Positions 24,901 to 35,375 of a stretch of 64,000 nucleotides of DNA are shown here, in pieces (the first letter of the stretch is position 1; each line of letters opens with the position of its first letter). The notes below the pieces were generated by a model that did no database searches, was not told where the DNA came from, and saw only the letters and a program-made list of their open reading frames with translations. Origin of the DNA: Hygrophila difformis (taxonomy: Eukaryota > Streptophyta > Magnoliopsida > Lamiales > Acanthaceae); the NCBI GenBank assembly GCA_030278955.1, contig JAOANR010000010.1:20242444-20306443 (forward strand). The letters are read 5' to 3'. Position numbers and translations under genes: made by a program.

Positions 24901-26413
24901 AGCCTTTCCGTATGAGGTTGTAGAACCTCAAGGCATTCACTACCTTAGCGTTTTTCTTTCGAGGCTGCATGTAATACACAACCTTCCTCCCTCGACTCTT
25001 GGCTAAGGAAATCTTCTGCTTCTGGCACTCAATAATAGCTTTGTATTGAGTCAGAAAATCCATGCCTAAGATGACGTCGAAATCCCCAAGATCAAACTCA
25101 ATTAGATTCGCGAAGAATTCTAGGTTCTTGATTACTATCGGGGTTCCATCGTATCGTTTCAAACACGATATCACCTTGCCCGATGGTAATTGAATTCCTA
25201 AGTTAATGTTCGTAGGCGCTGGTAGATCTAAGGCAGATATAATCCTTGTAGATATTAAAGAACAGCTCGCGCCTGAATCGAACAAAACTTTAACGGGCAC
25301 GCTTAAAGCAGTAAACGTACCAGTGATCACTTCTCCCTGAGCGGCCAAATCCGCTTGGTTGATCACGTTCAAGCGTCCCACGGCTCCGCCTTGATTTCTC
25401 TGCTGGTTGTGATTCTGGGGTGGCCCTTGAGCTTGTTGGAACCTTTGTCCTTGATTGTTATGCTGATTCGGCCCAGTTGGGTGATTCCCAGTTGGACGAA
25501 TCACTAAGTCCAGCCTCTTCTCGATTGTCTCCTCTCGAATTCTACAATCCCTTCTCAGGTGGCCTTCTCTGCCACACCTATAACAAGACCCAGGTTTCGG
25601 GCATTCGCGCACCAGATGCGGAATGTTGCATTGCGGGCATCGGGGTATGAAAGCACCCTGATTCCCAGGCCTCCGATTTCCATTCCCTCCTTGGTTGAAC
25701 CCTTTGTTCTCAATTCTTCTCTGTCCTTCATTCTTTGCCAGGTCGTTCCCTTTTCTAAAGTTGTTACCATTGTTTTTGTTCCGGTTCCTCTTATCAAATT
25801 GATTCGAGCCCTTGCTCGACTCCCCATGGTCCTTGCGCTTTAGCTGTTGTACCCGTGCGATTGCCACTGCACGATCGTAAACAGCCTGCAGAGTTGTGTG
25901 CTGTCCGCCAACTAGAATCTCTCTGATGCTGAGGTTCAGCCCCATCTCAAATTTCTGGGCTTTGTCGGCATCAGTCGGTACCAATCTTGGAGCGAAACGG
26001 ACGAGTTCCTTGAATCTCGCGTAGTACTCCTGTACTGTCTGAGTACCCTGACGAAGGTTGATAAACTCTTCGTACTTAGCCGTTTTCGTGCTAAGAGGGT
26101 AAAATCTCTCTCTCATCATCTCCTTGAATTCTTCCCAAAAATAAACTTGCTCGCCATCCGCTAGTCCCCCTTGGTGGTTCTGCCACCATTCATCCGCCTC
26201 CCCACTTAAATAGTACGTAGCTACTCTCACCTTCTCATTCTCGGGACATCTGACGGCGTTCAAAAGCTTATCAAATGTCCTCATCCAGTCTTCTAGCTTT
26301 GCGGGATCCTCTTGTCCCTCGTAATGGGGCGGCTGGTATGGCTTTACCATTGCCATGTCGAAGTGAAAGCCCCTGGGATTATTGAACGTAAATCTGTGAA
26401 AGGGTCGGCTCAC
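21932..26413 (-). CDS. Tekay Gag-Pol polyprotein
   Basis: One frame of 1493 codons; the first ATG is at 26356, since the frame opens with GTG and an in-frame TAG lies just upstream. Domains in order: retrotransposon Gag (about 60-190, with WW and FYP motifs), CCHC zinc knuckle [14 protein letters not shown] (about 276), aspartic protease DSGAS (about 376), reverse transcriptase with FIDDIL (about 711), and RNase H ending NVVADALSR. Integrase follows, with its zinc-binding H/C residues ([14 protein letters not shown]) and D, D, E residues at about 1143, 1206 and 1241. A chromodomain (about 1430-1485) comes last. No stop interrupts it. The N-terminal start of Gag lies in other frames upstream, so the polyprotein lacks its normal beginning. 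Confidence 0.93.
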   Translation of the reverse strand: MSRPFHRFTFNNPRGFHFDMAMVKPYQPPHYEGQEDPAKLEDWMRTFDKLLNAVRCPENEKVRVATYYLSGEADEWWQNHQGGLADGEQVYFWEEFKEMMRERFYPLSTKTAKYEEFINLRQGTQTVQEYYARFKELVRFAPRLVPTDADKAQKFEMGLNLSIREILVGGQHTTLQAVYDRAVAIARVQQLKRKDHGESSKGSNQFDKRNRNKNNGNNFRKGNDLAKNEGQRRIENKGFNQGGNGNRRPGNQGAFIPRCPQCNIPHLVRECPKPGSCYRCGREGHLRRDCRIREETIEKRLDLVIRPTGNHPTGPNQHNNQGQRFQQAQGPPQNHNQQRNQGGAVGRLNVINQADLAAQGEVITGTFTALSVPVKVLFDSGASCSLISTRIISALDLPAPTNINLGIQLPSGKVISCLKRYDGTPIVIKNLEFFANLIEFDLGDFDVILGMDFLTQYKAIIECQKQKISLAKSRGRKVVYYMQPRKKNAKVVNALRFYNLIRKGYHLYACYVHNLNDEGNKIDEIPVINEYPDVFPEDIPGMPPEREIEFTIDLIPGAEPVSKAPYRMAPAEMKELKEQLEELLSKGYIRPSTSPWGAPVLFVKKKDGGLRLCIDYRGLNQVTIKNKYPLPRIEDLFDQLRGASVFSKIDLRSGYHQLRIAEKDIPKTAFRTRYGHYEFTVMSFGLTNAPAVFMNLMNSVFRELLDSCVIVFIDDILVYSRDDEEHTKHLHQVLRTLRRNQLYAKLSKCEFWMKEVAFLGHIVSAKGVSVDPAKISAVIDWPAPTSQTEVRSFLGLAGYYRRFVKDFSKIARPMTQLLKKGLKFEWTTECEKSFQELKKRLTTAPVLILPSETEDFEVYSDASKEGLGCVLMQNQRVISYASRQLKPHEENYPTHDLELAAVVFALKIWRHYLYGRTCRMFTDHKSLKYIFTQKELNMRQRRWLELIKDYDLEIAYHEGKANVVADALSRKAKHTTNTLILPSGLYMDLARLETELVHYGTVVERVNAVTIESTVFDEIMAAQPDDENLKRIKEKMDEGKAVGFAIHDDGSIRFKGRWCVPHKCEELKQKLMEEGHRTPYSVHPGGDKLYKDLKKIYWWPRMKKDVADFVAKCITCQKVKAVRQKPLGLVKPLEVPSWKWDSISMDFVSGLPRSPRGMNKIWVIVDRLTKTAIFIPMKDNWSMDQLAKAYIDNVVRRHGVPHDIISDRDSRFVSNFWTKLQEALGTQIKMSTAFHPMTDGQTERTIQTLEDMLRACVLEFKGSWENHLPLIEFSYNNSYHASIGMAPFEALYGRKCRSPICWTKDENSVVVGPQLIEDMSKQIQIVQQKMKAAQDRQKSYADTRRQEFEFQVGDKVMLKVSPMKGVMRFGKRGKLSPRYIGPYEILDRVGTLAYRLALPPELSRVHNVFHVSQLKKYVHDPTHVLQTDVIELDDDLTYEEYPIEILDVKERVTRNKTVRMVKVLWSNHGTEEATWELESDMKQKYPNLFQHDS

Positions 26414-26507
26414 GTTTATTCCTTTCTAGTGACTGCTTTGAATTTTCTAGTTTCTGCCGGCGGAGGTACCGCCGCTTGGGCCCTATTAACTTCGGCGTTG
26501 CCCAGTG

Positions 26508-26711
26508 CTATGAGACTTGCTCTACAGTCCTCAACCGTGCGTCTAGAACATTGGGTACAGCGCCCGCCTGTCCTCCAACGTTAGGTGGGTTTGCACCCAC
26601 TGGCCCATTTGCCCCGTCCGGGTTCAGTGGTGCGCCACCTTCGGCTGGTACATTAGGGTTGGCGTTGTTAGCAGCGGGGTTTTCCCTTCGCGGTCTTCCC
26701 CTTGGCGGCAT
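26508..26711 (-). pseudogene. Detached N-terminal start of Tekay Gag
   Basis: An ATG at 26711 opens MPPRGRPRRENPAANN..., a basic, proline- and alanine-rich start typical of chromovirus Gag. It runs into a TAG at 26510-26508. Between this stop and the long frame at 26413 the reading frame changes twice, so at least two indels separate the natural start from the rest of Gag. Translation from the next internal ATG (26356) would lose about 120 residues. Confidence 0.65.
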
Positions 26712-26940
26712 TCTGTTAGATAAGCACGCAAGGGTAAGAATCAAATTCTACGGTAGGTTAGTAGTCAAGTTAGTAAGTTCTAACATCTCTACGCAGAATT
26801 CTAAACGAGACGACGCAACAAAGGAAAGGGAAAATGCTTCACTAGATCTTTTAGGAAAAATTTTAAAGCAGCTACAATGGAAGGCAAATCAAGGTAATAT
26901 AAAATACGGAAAGCAATAGATAATCCACGATATGATGCGA

Positions 26941-27411
26941 TCAATCTAGTAGATAATCGGGAGAATAGCCGAGGAGTGCCCTGTCATGCTCATACTCCCC
27001 ATCGGAGTCAAGAGGTATCGGTGGGTCCACTATCTCTGCCTCTGGTTCCTCCTCATCCACGCCCTCAATATCAATATACATGTCCGGGTCCTCCTCCTCT
27101 TCCTCTTCTTCCTCAGGTTCCGGTGCATTGAGTCGGTTTTGAAGGTCAACAATCTCATGCTCCAAAGTAAACACACGTCCCCTAAGCATGTGGTTGTTGT
27201 GTTGCTCCTCATGAAACAGAGTTTCAAGAGCAGCGATGCGGCCCAAATCCTCCTGTCGAGCATTCCTCAATTTCTCCAACTCTTTCTCGATACCTTTTAC
27301 ATGGTCCTTATATGCACTAACCTCATCACGGCTATGTCTTAACTCATGCATGATGCTAGTCATCGAACATAGCATATCGGTCATCATGTTAAAAAGCTTT
27401 GGGTCGGCCAT
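26941..27411 (-). CDS. Extra ORF between primer site and gag: acidic coiled-coil protein
   Basis: An intact ATG-to-stop frame of 156 codons starts about 240 bp after the primer-binding site. Residues 1-95 (MADPKLFNMMTDMLCSM..., with heptad-like spacing through VKGIEKELEKLRN and VFTLEHEIVDLQNRL) predict a coiled coil. The remainder is very acidic, with a run of eight glutamates and repeated D/E-P patches. There is no zinc knuckle, signal peptide or membrane segment. Its position recalls the pre-gag ORF of Ogre/Tat elements, but I recognise no homology. Possible roles are a Gag partner or a nuclear adaptor; function is unknown. Confidence 0.6.
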   Translation of the reverse strand: MADPKLFNMMTDMLCSMTSIMHELRHSRDEVSAYKDHVKGIEKELEKLRNARQEDLGRIAALETLFHEEQHNNHMLRGRVFTLEHEIVDLQNRLNAPEPEEEEEEEEDPDMYIDIEGVDEEEPEAEIVDPPIPLDSDGEYEHDRALLGYSPDYLLD

Positions 27412-27654
27412 CTAAAAATAAATTTTTAACAAATCAATATCTTGCACATTTCAAGCACATATGTTAATGCATATGCAACCCCCAAAAATAATATTTTGAG
27501 ACTTGTCGAATTTTTGAGATATATTTTTCCATGGGTTTTAAAATAAATTTCCTTTCCATGGAAATAATATTTAAAAAGCTTAAAAATAATATTTAATATT
27601 TTGGGCCTCTATATTGGGCCGAAAAATAGTAGCTTTTAAAAATAAATATTTCGG

Positions 27655-27666
27655 GCTCTGATACCA
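27655..27666 (-). other. Primer-binding site, initiator tRNA-Met type
   Basis: TGGTATCAGAGC on the minus strand begins 3 bases inside the 5' LTR boundary at 27670. It is complementary to the 3' end of plant initiator tRNA-Met and would prime minus-strand synthesis. Confidence 0.92.
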
Positions 27667-27669
27667 CTT

Positions 27670-30186
27670 TGTAACACCCCGGATTTGGTCACCCAGGCCG
27701 GGAAGCTACCGCCACACCCTTCCAAACAAGACCCGATTAAATCGAGCTTATTTAAAAGGATGCTAAGGCTTAAGTTGCATCATTGACTTAAAAATATTTA
27801 AAAACCATTCAAATAAGCCCGAAGTTTAATCAGAGTATAACACACATAATAATAATAAGCAGTGCGGAAGCAAAAATAAACAGGGCCAAAACATGCGGCC
27901 AAAACCAGAGTCTAAGTCCAATGCATAAATTTAAATAAATAAAATGCGACAAGTCTTCTTTTAAAAATGGAAATCCCATCCCTCCATGCGATGCTTACTC
28001 TGCGAAATCTGAAAGGAAAATAAAACAACAATTTATCAGTACAAAGGTACTGCGTAAGTTAATATATAGCACAACGAATTTTAAAAGTTTTTAGGAGAAT
28101 ATACAAAATAATATATTTATTTAAAAGACGAGTAAATAAAATTAATTTAAAAACCTCTTACACATATTCCACGAACACTTTTCCAATGTTAGTTCTGATC
28201 GAGGACACCCCATTAGCATATCCTAGGGACGAACCCACAGGACCAACCTTTGGGACTTTATACCCACAAGGACTCAAACATATCCTAGGGACGAACCCTT
28301 GGGATCAACCTCTGGGACTCGTACCCACGAGGTAAGTGCATGCAGCGGACCCTATACAGACACACTCCGGAGCCCTAGATAACCCATACGGATACATCTA
28401 GGAGTATAGACTCATACATCACAATAATCAATGCCGTTTTGGCTACAAAAGAGGGGGCGACATAATTTTCACCACATTGGGCATCCCACTCGATCAAAAC
28501 TTACAAAGTTTTAAAACCACATTTTATCATTTCATAACATCTCCACATTTCCAGAATCCATATTCTTCAAAAATGAGTAACACTCGACTCATAGTTCATC
28601 GAATAATCAAAATAGCATTTACCGATTAAAGGTAACACTGTGGCAGTTTTCGAAATCGCATTTAAAAATGCAACAAATTATTTTTAAAAATTCTGGAAAA
28701 ATTACAGTAGCTAGAAAACATCAAAATAAGCATTTTTCATAGAAATAGTCATCTCATAATTCGGACTCTAAACTGGTCATTTTAATTGATTTCAGAAAGC
28801 TATTGAATTACAATTTCTCTTGCTTCAGTAAATTCGACCACAGTGAGTTCAAAAATTCATAACAATTTCATATGTGCTTCAAAAATCATGAAATTTTACA
28901 GGGATGTTCTAGACACATAATGGAACAAATTTCATGAAGACATCAAGCACTAAAAACGTCCATAGGCGAGAGTGATTCGAACAACAAAACTGACTACATA
29001 CATTCATCAAAACTGTTCACACATACGCAGAAAATACCAGATCGAATTTGGATGAACAAAACATGTCCAAAAATTACAAAACTTTACAGAGAGCATCTTT
29101 AGGACGTTAGGAACAAGTTTCATTTTGGAAGGTTCTCCTAAAAATGTACGGATCATGGTCGAATTCATAGAACAATAAAATTGGTCATAGGAAAACCCTA
29201 TTTGGCAGATTTTGTCAAATGAGAAGATAACCCTATATCTCGAGTTATACTCAACCAAAACTCCTAAAAATCGACGTGCACAATACTAACTTACATGAGA
29301 TGAGTTTAGGATCGAAATTCCCCTTGGTAGAATCCCCGAGATCGCCCGGAACAGCCCCACGAATCAACACCTCCCTCCGATTGAATCTATTTTGGAGTTG
29401 TCGAAAGAATTCTTAGTTCTAGGCAACAAACTCAAATCTAAAACCAATGGAATGAAGTAGAACTCTTACCTAACCTTAGAAGAAAGGATTGGATCACTTG
29501 AACACGTCCAACTCTCTGCCAAGATGATGAACAACTCACAAAACTCTCACCACTCAACTGTGATTCTAATTTTCGAATGAATTGCAAATGAGTGGAATGG
29601 AGGCTGAGTAGGAGATATTTATAGAGGTTTAATAGCTTCAATTGCTGCCATGGGATAGTGGGGAGGTGAGGGAACAATTTCCAATCCATAACCCCCGAAT
29701 TATTACCCTCAAACCTCATCCATTTCCCCCACTCCTCTCATAGCTCCATAGGATCCTCCAAGGTGGGTTGTGGGAGCTTAATGACTGAGTTTGTGGGGTG
29801 TTAATGCATCCCAATCCAATCATAACATCCCCACAACGTCCACAATGCCTGATGATTGAATTCAAACCAATTGAAAACGTGCCAAGTCGAAAATCAATGC
29901 CAAAAACGAGTGTAACGCTCGTCAGCCGCAGCTGCTGCTGGTGGCGCGCTGCGCGCGGCCACCGCGCGATTTTTTTTTTTTTTTACTTAAATATTATGAT
30001 TTTAATCTTTTAAAAATCATAATATGAATTATCCGAAATATTTGGGATACTTCGATACCTCTATCCCGAGTCGCGACTATCCGAAATATTTAATTCCGTT
30101 CTCTCGGAATTAATTCGATTTCGATAATTAAATCAAATTCTTAAACTTCGGATTTAAAACTTGATGTCGATTTCTCGGGTATTACA
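27670..30186 (-). repeat. 5' LTR of the Tekay element
   Basis: Nearly identical to the copy at 19213-21738. The TATA box TATAAATA lies at 29623-29616 and the CG-rich palindromic block at about 29940-29968. Transcription would run leftward into gag-pol. Confidence 0.95.
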
Positions 30187-30799
30187 TCTGGTGAGTACGA
30201 AGCCGAGGGGACGTCGGCAGGAGATGAGCGATTTTTTTGGTTGGGCAAAATCTGAACGGCGATCTTCTAGGGCAAAATTAAGGGAAATAATGAAGGAGGA
30301 ACGCGCAGGTTTACGGACAACCTTTGGAGAACAAGCATACAGACGGAGGCGGACTGGCGGAGGCTGGACAAGTACCGATGGCGGCGGCGCAAGACGGAGG
30401 GCGATCGACGAGGACATAGAATCTGAGGGGAAAGAATCTAACGGGAAGGCAGAGAGACGGGAATGAAGAGATAGACATGAAAGGCTTCGAATTCCGTCCC
30501 CAAAATCCTGTTGTGCAGCGTCCCCTCTGATTACCACAGCCCACACTCCCAAGTGAAGGCGACGGCGCAGGGTTCGGCGCGAGCGGGGCGGCAGCGAGCA
30601 GGGAAGCGGCGTCGCAGTGAGCGGGTGAGCGTGGGTGGCGCAGGGCAACGTTGACAAAACGAACGAGGCGGAGGGATTAGGGCAAGGAAGATGGAAAAGA
30701 TTGAAGAAGGATCTGGGATGAGTTTCTCAAGGGAGGTTATTCGCGCACCCCCAAACAGTGCAATGATGTGACCTTTCTTTTTTTTTTTTTTACTTTTTT

Positions 30800-31290
30800 A
30801 CAAAAATTACAATAAGTAAAAATATATAAGTCGAAATTTTAAAAAAATTATATATTTAAAAACTACTCTTAAGGATCTTCGAAATGAGTATAATATTGAG
30901 TAGGTAAAAATGTACCGTTTAGAAGTAATTTTTTAACGGTACGTTTTTAACTATTTCACAAAAACCATAATAAGTAAAAAAATACAAGTCGAAATTAATA
31001 ATAAATTATATGTTTAAAAACTACTTTTTACGATCTTCGAAATGAGTATAATATTGAATAGTTAAAAATGTACCGTTAAAAAGTCACTTTTTAACGGTAC
31101 GTTTTTAACTATTTATAAAAACCGTAATAAGTAAAAAAATACAAGTCGAAATTAATAATAAATTATATATTTAAAAACTACTTTTTACGATCTTCGAAAT
31201 GAGTATAATATTGAATGGTAAAAATGTACCGTTTAGAAGTCGTTTTTTAACGGTACATTTTTCACTATTTCACAAAAACCGTAATAACTG
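30800..31290. repeat. Left subterminal tandem repeat of the MULE
   Basis: Three diverged units with period about 157 bp, judged from AAGTCGAAATT-type words at 30830, 30989 and 31145. Each carries ATCTTCGAAATGAGTATAAT and an ACGGTACGTTTTTAAC-like palindromic word. Such arrays are plausible transposase-binding regions. Confidence 0.8.
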
Positions 31291-31311
31291 TAAAGGTTAT
31301 CTCCTCGGGAC

Positions 31312-31318
31312 TATAAAT
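31312..31318 (+). promoter_or_regulatory. Candidate TATA box for the MULE transposase gene
   Basis: TATAAAT lies 127 bp upstream of the ATG at 31446 and just inside the end of the left repeat array. It is the best core-promoter candidate seen; the start site is not determined. Confidence 0.4.
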
Positions 31319-31445
31319 CATGCTTTTCAAGATTTGGCCATACCTCCCTCCCCTATATTATACGGAGTCTTGCCTACTCCTCTCCCACCCCGTCAATACC
31401 CCTTTCAAAACCTAGTCTTCGTTCATCACTTACAAATTCAAAAAT

Positions 31446-34337
31446 ATGGATAACTTCGACCCTTCATTTTCTAGCAATTGGCCATCTGAATATTGGCCGT
31501 TCGACAACTCAGATAGTTGGCGATTTCATGGTGCAGCCACTAATGAAAACAATCATCCTCTCGATCATGAAGCAATTGGTCAATTTTCAGAAAATGTTCA
31601 TGACTCTGCCAATGATTATGCGTCACAGTTTACAACGAGTAAGGTAATTTTCATTTCATTTTTCATTTTCATGCTATTTTTAATTTGAAAATTTTACTTA
31701 TAAATATTTTTTTCATGCCCATAATTCAGTTAATGATTGATTCGATTGATCTTTTACTATGATACATTAATTTTTTAAAAATATTAGAATCACAAAAAAA
31801 ATTAAAAATATCTACTATTTATAACAATTATAAGCGGAAAGAGTAGTTAAGTTATTTCACCCTTCTCGGCCCTTCGTCTCATACTCTGGAACATCTCATT
31901 TATGGAAATAGCTCCTATTGATTTATCATTAGTAATAAATAATAAAAATGGATTGAAAGAGCTTATACATGTTTTTTTTTTTTGAAGATTTTTCAATCTA
32001 GGGATGAAATGAGAGAATTGGTACAAGCCACTGCGACTAAGAATGGTTTTGTTGTAGTAATAAGCAAGTCCATGAATAGCACTGGAAATCGCAAACCGAG
32101 ATGCATTTTTGGTTGTGAAAGGGGGGGTAAGTATAAGCCACACAGATATGAAGAAATGCCACTGGTTAAAAATACTGGGTCAAAAAAAAATAATTGTCCA
32201 TTTAAACTAAAAGGGGTCTCTCATGATTTGCAAAGTGACTTATGGCAATTGGTAGTAGAGTGTGGCATTCATAATCATCCACCTTATGAAAACTTTGAAG
32301 GTCATGAATATGCATGTAGACTGAAACCAGTTGAAAAGAAAATTGTTTCAGATCTGGTTGACGAAGCAGCCCCTCGAGGCATTCTTCAAGTAATAAAAAA
32401 AAAATTTCCGTCAAATAGCACTAATATTAGAAGTATATATAATGTCATAAGTCTGAATAGGAAGAGTCAATTAGGTGACTTTAATACTTCTCAGTTCGTC
32501 TTATACAATCTTCAAAAAAAGAAATATCATTTTCAATACCAAGTAGATCCTAACACTAATAAAATAACCGATATTATGTGGATACACCCTACGAGTCTAG
32601 AATTATATAGTAACTTTCCAACCGTTCTCATACTCGATTCGACTTATAAGACTAATGAGTACCGAATTCCATTACTAGAGGTTGTTGGCATTACTTCTAC
32701 TAGACAAACATTCTTGTTGATGACTGCCTACCTTAGTAATGAAACTATAAATAACTTTAGTTGGGCATTATCAAATTTGAAAAATATAATTGATCAAACT
32801 GGAGCGATGATGCCATCGGTACTCGTTACGGATCGAGACATGGGTCTTGTCGGTGCTATTCAGTCATGTTTTCCAAATTCAAACCATTTACTCTGTGAAT
32901 GGCACATAAACAAGGCTATAACGGCCAAGTACAAGGCTATTCTTAGATCGCAGTGGGATGAATTTTGGAGTCGGTGGCATTCGCTGGTGAAGTCAAAATC
33001 AGAGGTTGATTTTCAGAATGGTTGGCGCTGTTTTTGTGAAGATTATAGCTCATATCCACGAGTATTAAACTACCTCAATGATACGTGGATAAGGCCACAC
33101 CACACAAAATTTGTTCATGCATGGACGAACAAGATAATGCATTTAGGCAGCACGACTACACAAAGGTAATTTAATTATATAAGAAGATTTTTTGTTACTT
33201 AATTGCGGTATGACTCGAATTTGTCGATTTTTTTATTTCAGGGTCGAATCTCAGCACTCTAAATTGAAGAAGTTTCTATTAAATTCGATGTCCTCGTTGC
33301 ATTTCTCGTACCAGCGAATCGAGAAGATGCTGGAACAGCAATTCGCAGACATTGCTCGTCAGTTTGAACGTTCGAAAAATGTTCCCCGGCATAAATGGAG
33401 GAATGATAACCTTTTTGCCAACCTCATTTCCCGGATATCGATAGAGGCAACCGAGCTAGTTTTCAAACAAGTAGATGCTGCTTCAAAAGCATCTACCTTT
33501 TTAATTGGGCTTTGCGAATGTTCATTTAAAACTGTTTATGGATTACCGTGCAAGCATGACATTTCGTTTTGCCAACAAATGAACATGTCAATTCCGCTGG
33601 AATTTATACACATACATTGGCAAAGGTTATCATTCAAGCGGCATGATATAGGCGGTCATGGAGTTCAACACGATATGTCATCAAATATATTTGGAATGAG
33701 TGATAGTATTGATGTGCAACCACCGGCATACAATACTAGACACCAAGGTCGGCCTAGTGGAATTCAAGAATGGGACACAACTCGCTTTCGCTCTAAATTT
33801 GAGAAAAGTATTTTAAATGGACAGAAAAGACAGGAAAAACGACATTTCGTCCAATATGAATCTTCCATTCCTTCTGAATTTCGCGATTATGTGTCTCAGA
33901 TTATTGATGTGGAAGCCGATGGTAATTGTGGTTTCAGAGCAATTGCAGCACTTATCTACGGCGATGAAGAGAAATGGCGTGACGTCCGAGCTGCACTGAT
34001 CAAGGAGATAACAGAGCATTTTGATATATATGAATTGATCTATGGTGGGCCTGATTTATTGGGAAACGTTTTATACAGACTCAATAAATTTCAGAGTCCT
34101 ATCGGTCAAGACTATCGGATGGACGCCATAGATCATGGAGTGGTCATTGCCTCGGCTTATAATGTTGTGCTTCATACATTCTGTCCAAATATGAATGCTT
34201 GTTTTACCCATGTTCCTCTTTGGTACGCTCCTTCACTTGGAGAGTACAAAGAAATCGCAATTTGCTTGGTTAACAATAACCACTTTGTCCAGCTGCATCT
34301 ACACCATGATCATCCGGTTCCACCAATTATAATGTAG
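31446..34337 (+). CDS. MULE transposase fused to an OTU cysteine-protease domain
   Basis: Three exons join in phase: 31446-31643, 31988-33165 and 33242-34337, each with GT/AG borders, giving 823 residues. After an acidic N-terminus comes a FAR1-like zinc-cluster region (about 75-150). A MULE transposase core follows with aspartates in LILDSTYKTN (about 283) and LVTDRDMGL (about 348) and CEWH. A SWIM zinc finger CEC...PCKH lies at about 550. The C-terminal OTU domain has DGNCGFRAIA (about 684-693, catalytic Cys) and the late histidine in NNHFVQLHL (about 805). The transposase should cut and move the element; OTU proteins remove ubiquitin. The same frame continues for 40 codons past the TAG at 34335. 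Confidence 0.88.
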
Positions 34338-34460
34338 TGCACCCGGTTTGCGTTTGACGGGGCTATCGAATGGCAAAATATCTACCATAGCCGCATTCAA
34401 CGCTGGATGAACTTAGTTCCACCTGCAAGAGCACCTGTTTTTGGAGGAATAATAGATTAG
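34338..34460 (+). pseudogene. C-terminal tail cut off by an in-frame TAG
   Basis: Beyond the stop at 34335-34337 the same frame stays open for 40 codons to a TAG at 34458. It encodes AIEWQNIYHSRIQRWMNLVP and a PVFGGIID end. This reads like the natural tail of OTU-type MULE proteins, so the TAG is probably a recent nonsense change. The OTU catalytic residues lie before it. Confidence 0.55.
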
Positions 34461-34559
34461 ATTATATGTAAACATTTGTATATGTAATTTTCACTTTTAT
34501 AGTGAGATTTTTTTAAAATTCTACACTTTTTATTTGATTTAACCATTTTTACTATATAG

Positions 34560-35040
34560 AAAAATCGACTTTTGAACTGTACGTTTTTAACTCTTCAATA
34601 TTGGTCTTGTTTCAAAGATTTCGAAGAGTAGTTTTTGAATATGTAATTTTTTAAAATTCGACTTATATTTTTCAAGTTATAACCATTTTAATTTTAATAA
34701 AAAAATTAAAGAAATTTAAAAAACGACTTTTAAACTATACATTTTTACATATTTGATATTATACTCATTTTGAAAATCGTAAAAGATAGTTTTTAAATAT
34801 ATAAATTTTCTTGAATTTTGGTTTCTATTTTTTTACTTATTACAATTTTTATAAAATAATTAAAAACGTACCATTAAAAATAACTTTTAAACGATACATT
34901 TTTACCTATTTAATATTATACTCATTTCGAAGATTGTAAAGAGTAAGTTTTAAATAAATAATTTTTTTTAATTTCAGCTTATAATTTTTTACTTATTAAC
35001 CTTTTTGTAGAAAAAGTAAAAAAAAAGTTAACTTAACAAA
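34560..35040. repeat. Right subterminal tandem repeat of the MULE
   Basis: Three units with period about 150-158 bp (marker words near 34623, 34781 and 34931). They are inverted relative to the left array and more diverged than it. Each carries the complement of the GGTACGTTTTTAA/GATCTTCGAA core. Confidence 0.75.
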
Positions 35041-35375
35041 TTTAAAAAAAAAAAAAGAAAGAAAAGTCACATCACACTGTTTGGGGGTGCGCGGATCACT
35101 GGGGGTTTCTCAAATGCAAAGGCGCCGGAGGTGGTGGAAGGTGGAAGTCGATTGGGTTCAATTCCCGATTGAATTAGGTCCGGAAGGTGGTAGACAAAGA
35201 CTGACATGATAGGAGGATGAGAGATGGTACAAAAGTCAAATGAAATAAGGGCAGAATGAAAGAAGGGCAGAAGGGTAGAATAGGAAAATCAGGTCGATAT
35301 TTACTGTTTCTGGGAACAGTAGCAACCGAGTGGCATATATATATTATATATATATATATATATATATTAGAGAGA

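Larger units (their letters stand above)
19213..30186 (-). mobile_element. Complete Ty3/Gypsy chromovirus, Tekay type
   Basis: Two LTRs of 2526 and 2517 bp (19213-21738 and 27670-30186) start TGTAACACCCCGG and end GGGTATTACA on the + strand, and are nearly identical. They are flanked by the 5-bp duplication TCTGG (19208-19212 and 30187-30191). The order on the minus strand is 5' LTR, primer site, a small acidic ORF, broken gag start, gag-pol, polypurine tract, 3' LTR. The terminal chromodomain and long LTRs place it in the Tekay (Del) clade. High LTR identity, with few substitutions and one small indel in the CGCG-rich block, indicates recent insertion. Gag is damaged near its start, so this copy may depend on others. 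Confidence 0.95.
19197..30417 (-). pseudogene. First coding exon of the chimeric Helitron gene, split by the Tekay element
   Basis: A minus-strand ATG at 30417 opens 77 codons to 30187. The frame then meets the retrotransposon; the remaining 11 bases of the exon lie at 19207-19197, before a GTAACG donor. The peptide starts MSSSIALRLAPPPSVLV and is rich in S, R, P and A with almost no acidic residues at first, like a chloroplast transit peptide. Upstream (30418-30720) is GC-rich leader or promoter. I do not recognise the source gene. The coordinates span both halves; the intervening 10.98 kb is the inserted element. Confidence 0.4.
30731..35104 (+). mobile_element. Autonomous-type MULE with OTU-domain transposase
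   Basis: The element is bounded by the 9-bp duplication GTTTCTCAA (30722-30730 and 35105-35113), as expected for Mutator-like elements. Its terminal inverted repeats share CGCGCACCCCCAAACAGTG close to both ends. Inside each end is an array of three units of roughly 155 bp, inverted between the two ends. One spliced gene fills the centre. It sits within the leader region of the large Helitron, so it is younger than that element. The gene has one late stop but otherwise keeps its domains and splice sites. Confidence 0.9.
14431..35375 (-). mobile_element. Gene-fragment-carrying Helitron, interrupted by two later elements
   Basis: The minus-strand 5' end reads A/TCTCTCTAATATAT at 35375. CTGTTCCCAGAAACAGTAAA lies at 35319-35300, matching copy 2. 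The 3' end at 14431 is a 7-bp GC hairpin (14462-14443) followed by CTAG and T. Removing the Tekay element and the MULE with their target duplications leaves about 5.6 kb. Between the ends lie, all on the minus strand, a GC-rich leader and first exon, then exon-like pieces of WD40, VAMP71 and APC1 genes with intact splice sites and introns. Capture of genomic fragments from several genes is typical of plant Helitrons. No Rep/helicase is present, so it was mobilised in trans. Confidence 0.6.

Noticed and set aside
30154..30657. A longer 167-codon first exon frame starting at 30657
   Set aside because: The upstream part is GC-rich leader with a non-ATG start, and the end of the frame reads into the LTR. 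The ATG at 30417 and the donor at 19197 make a better exon.
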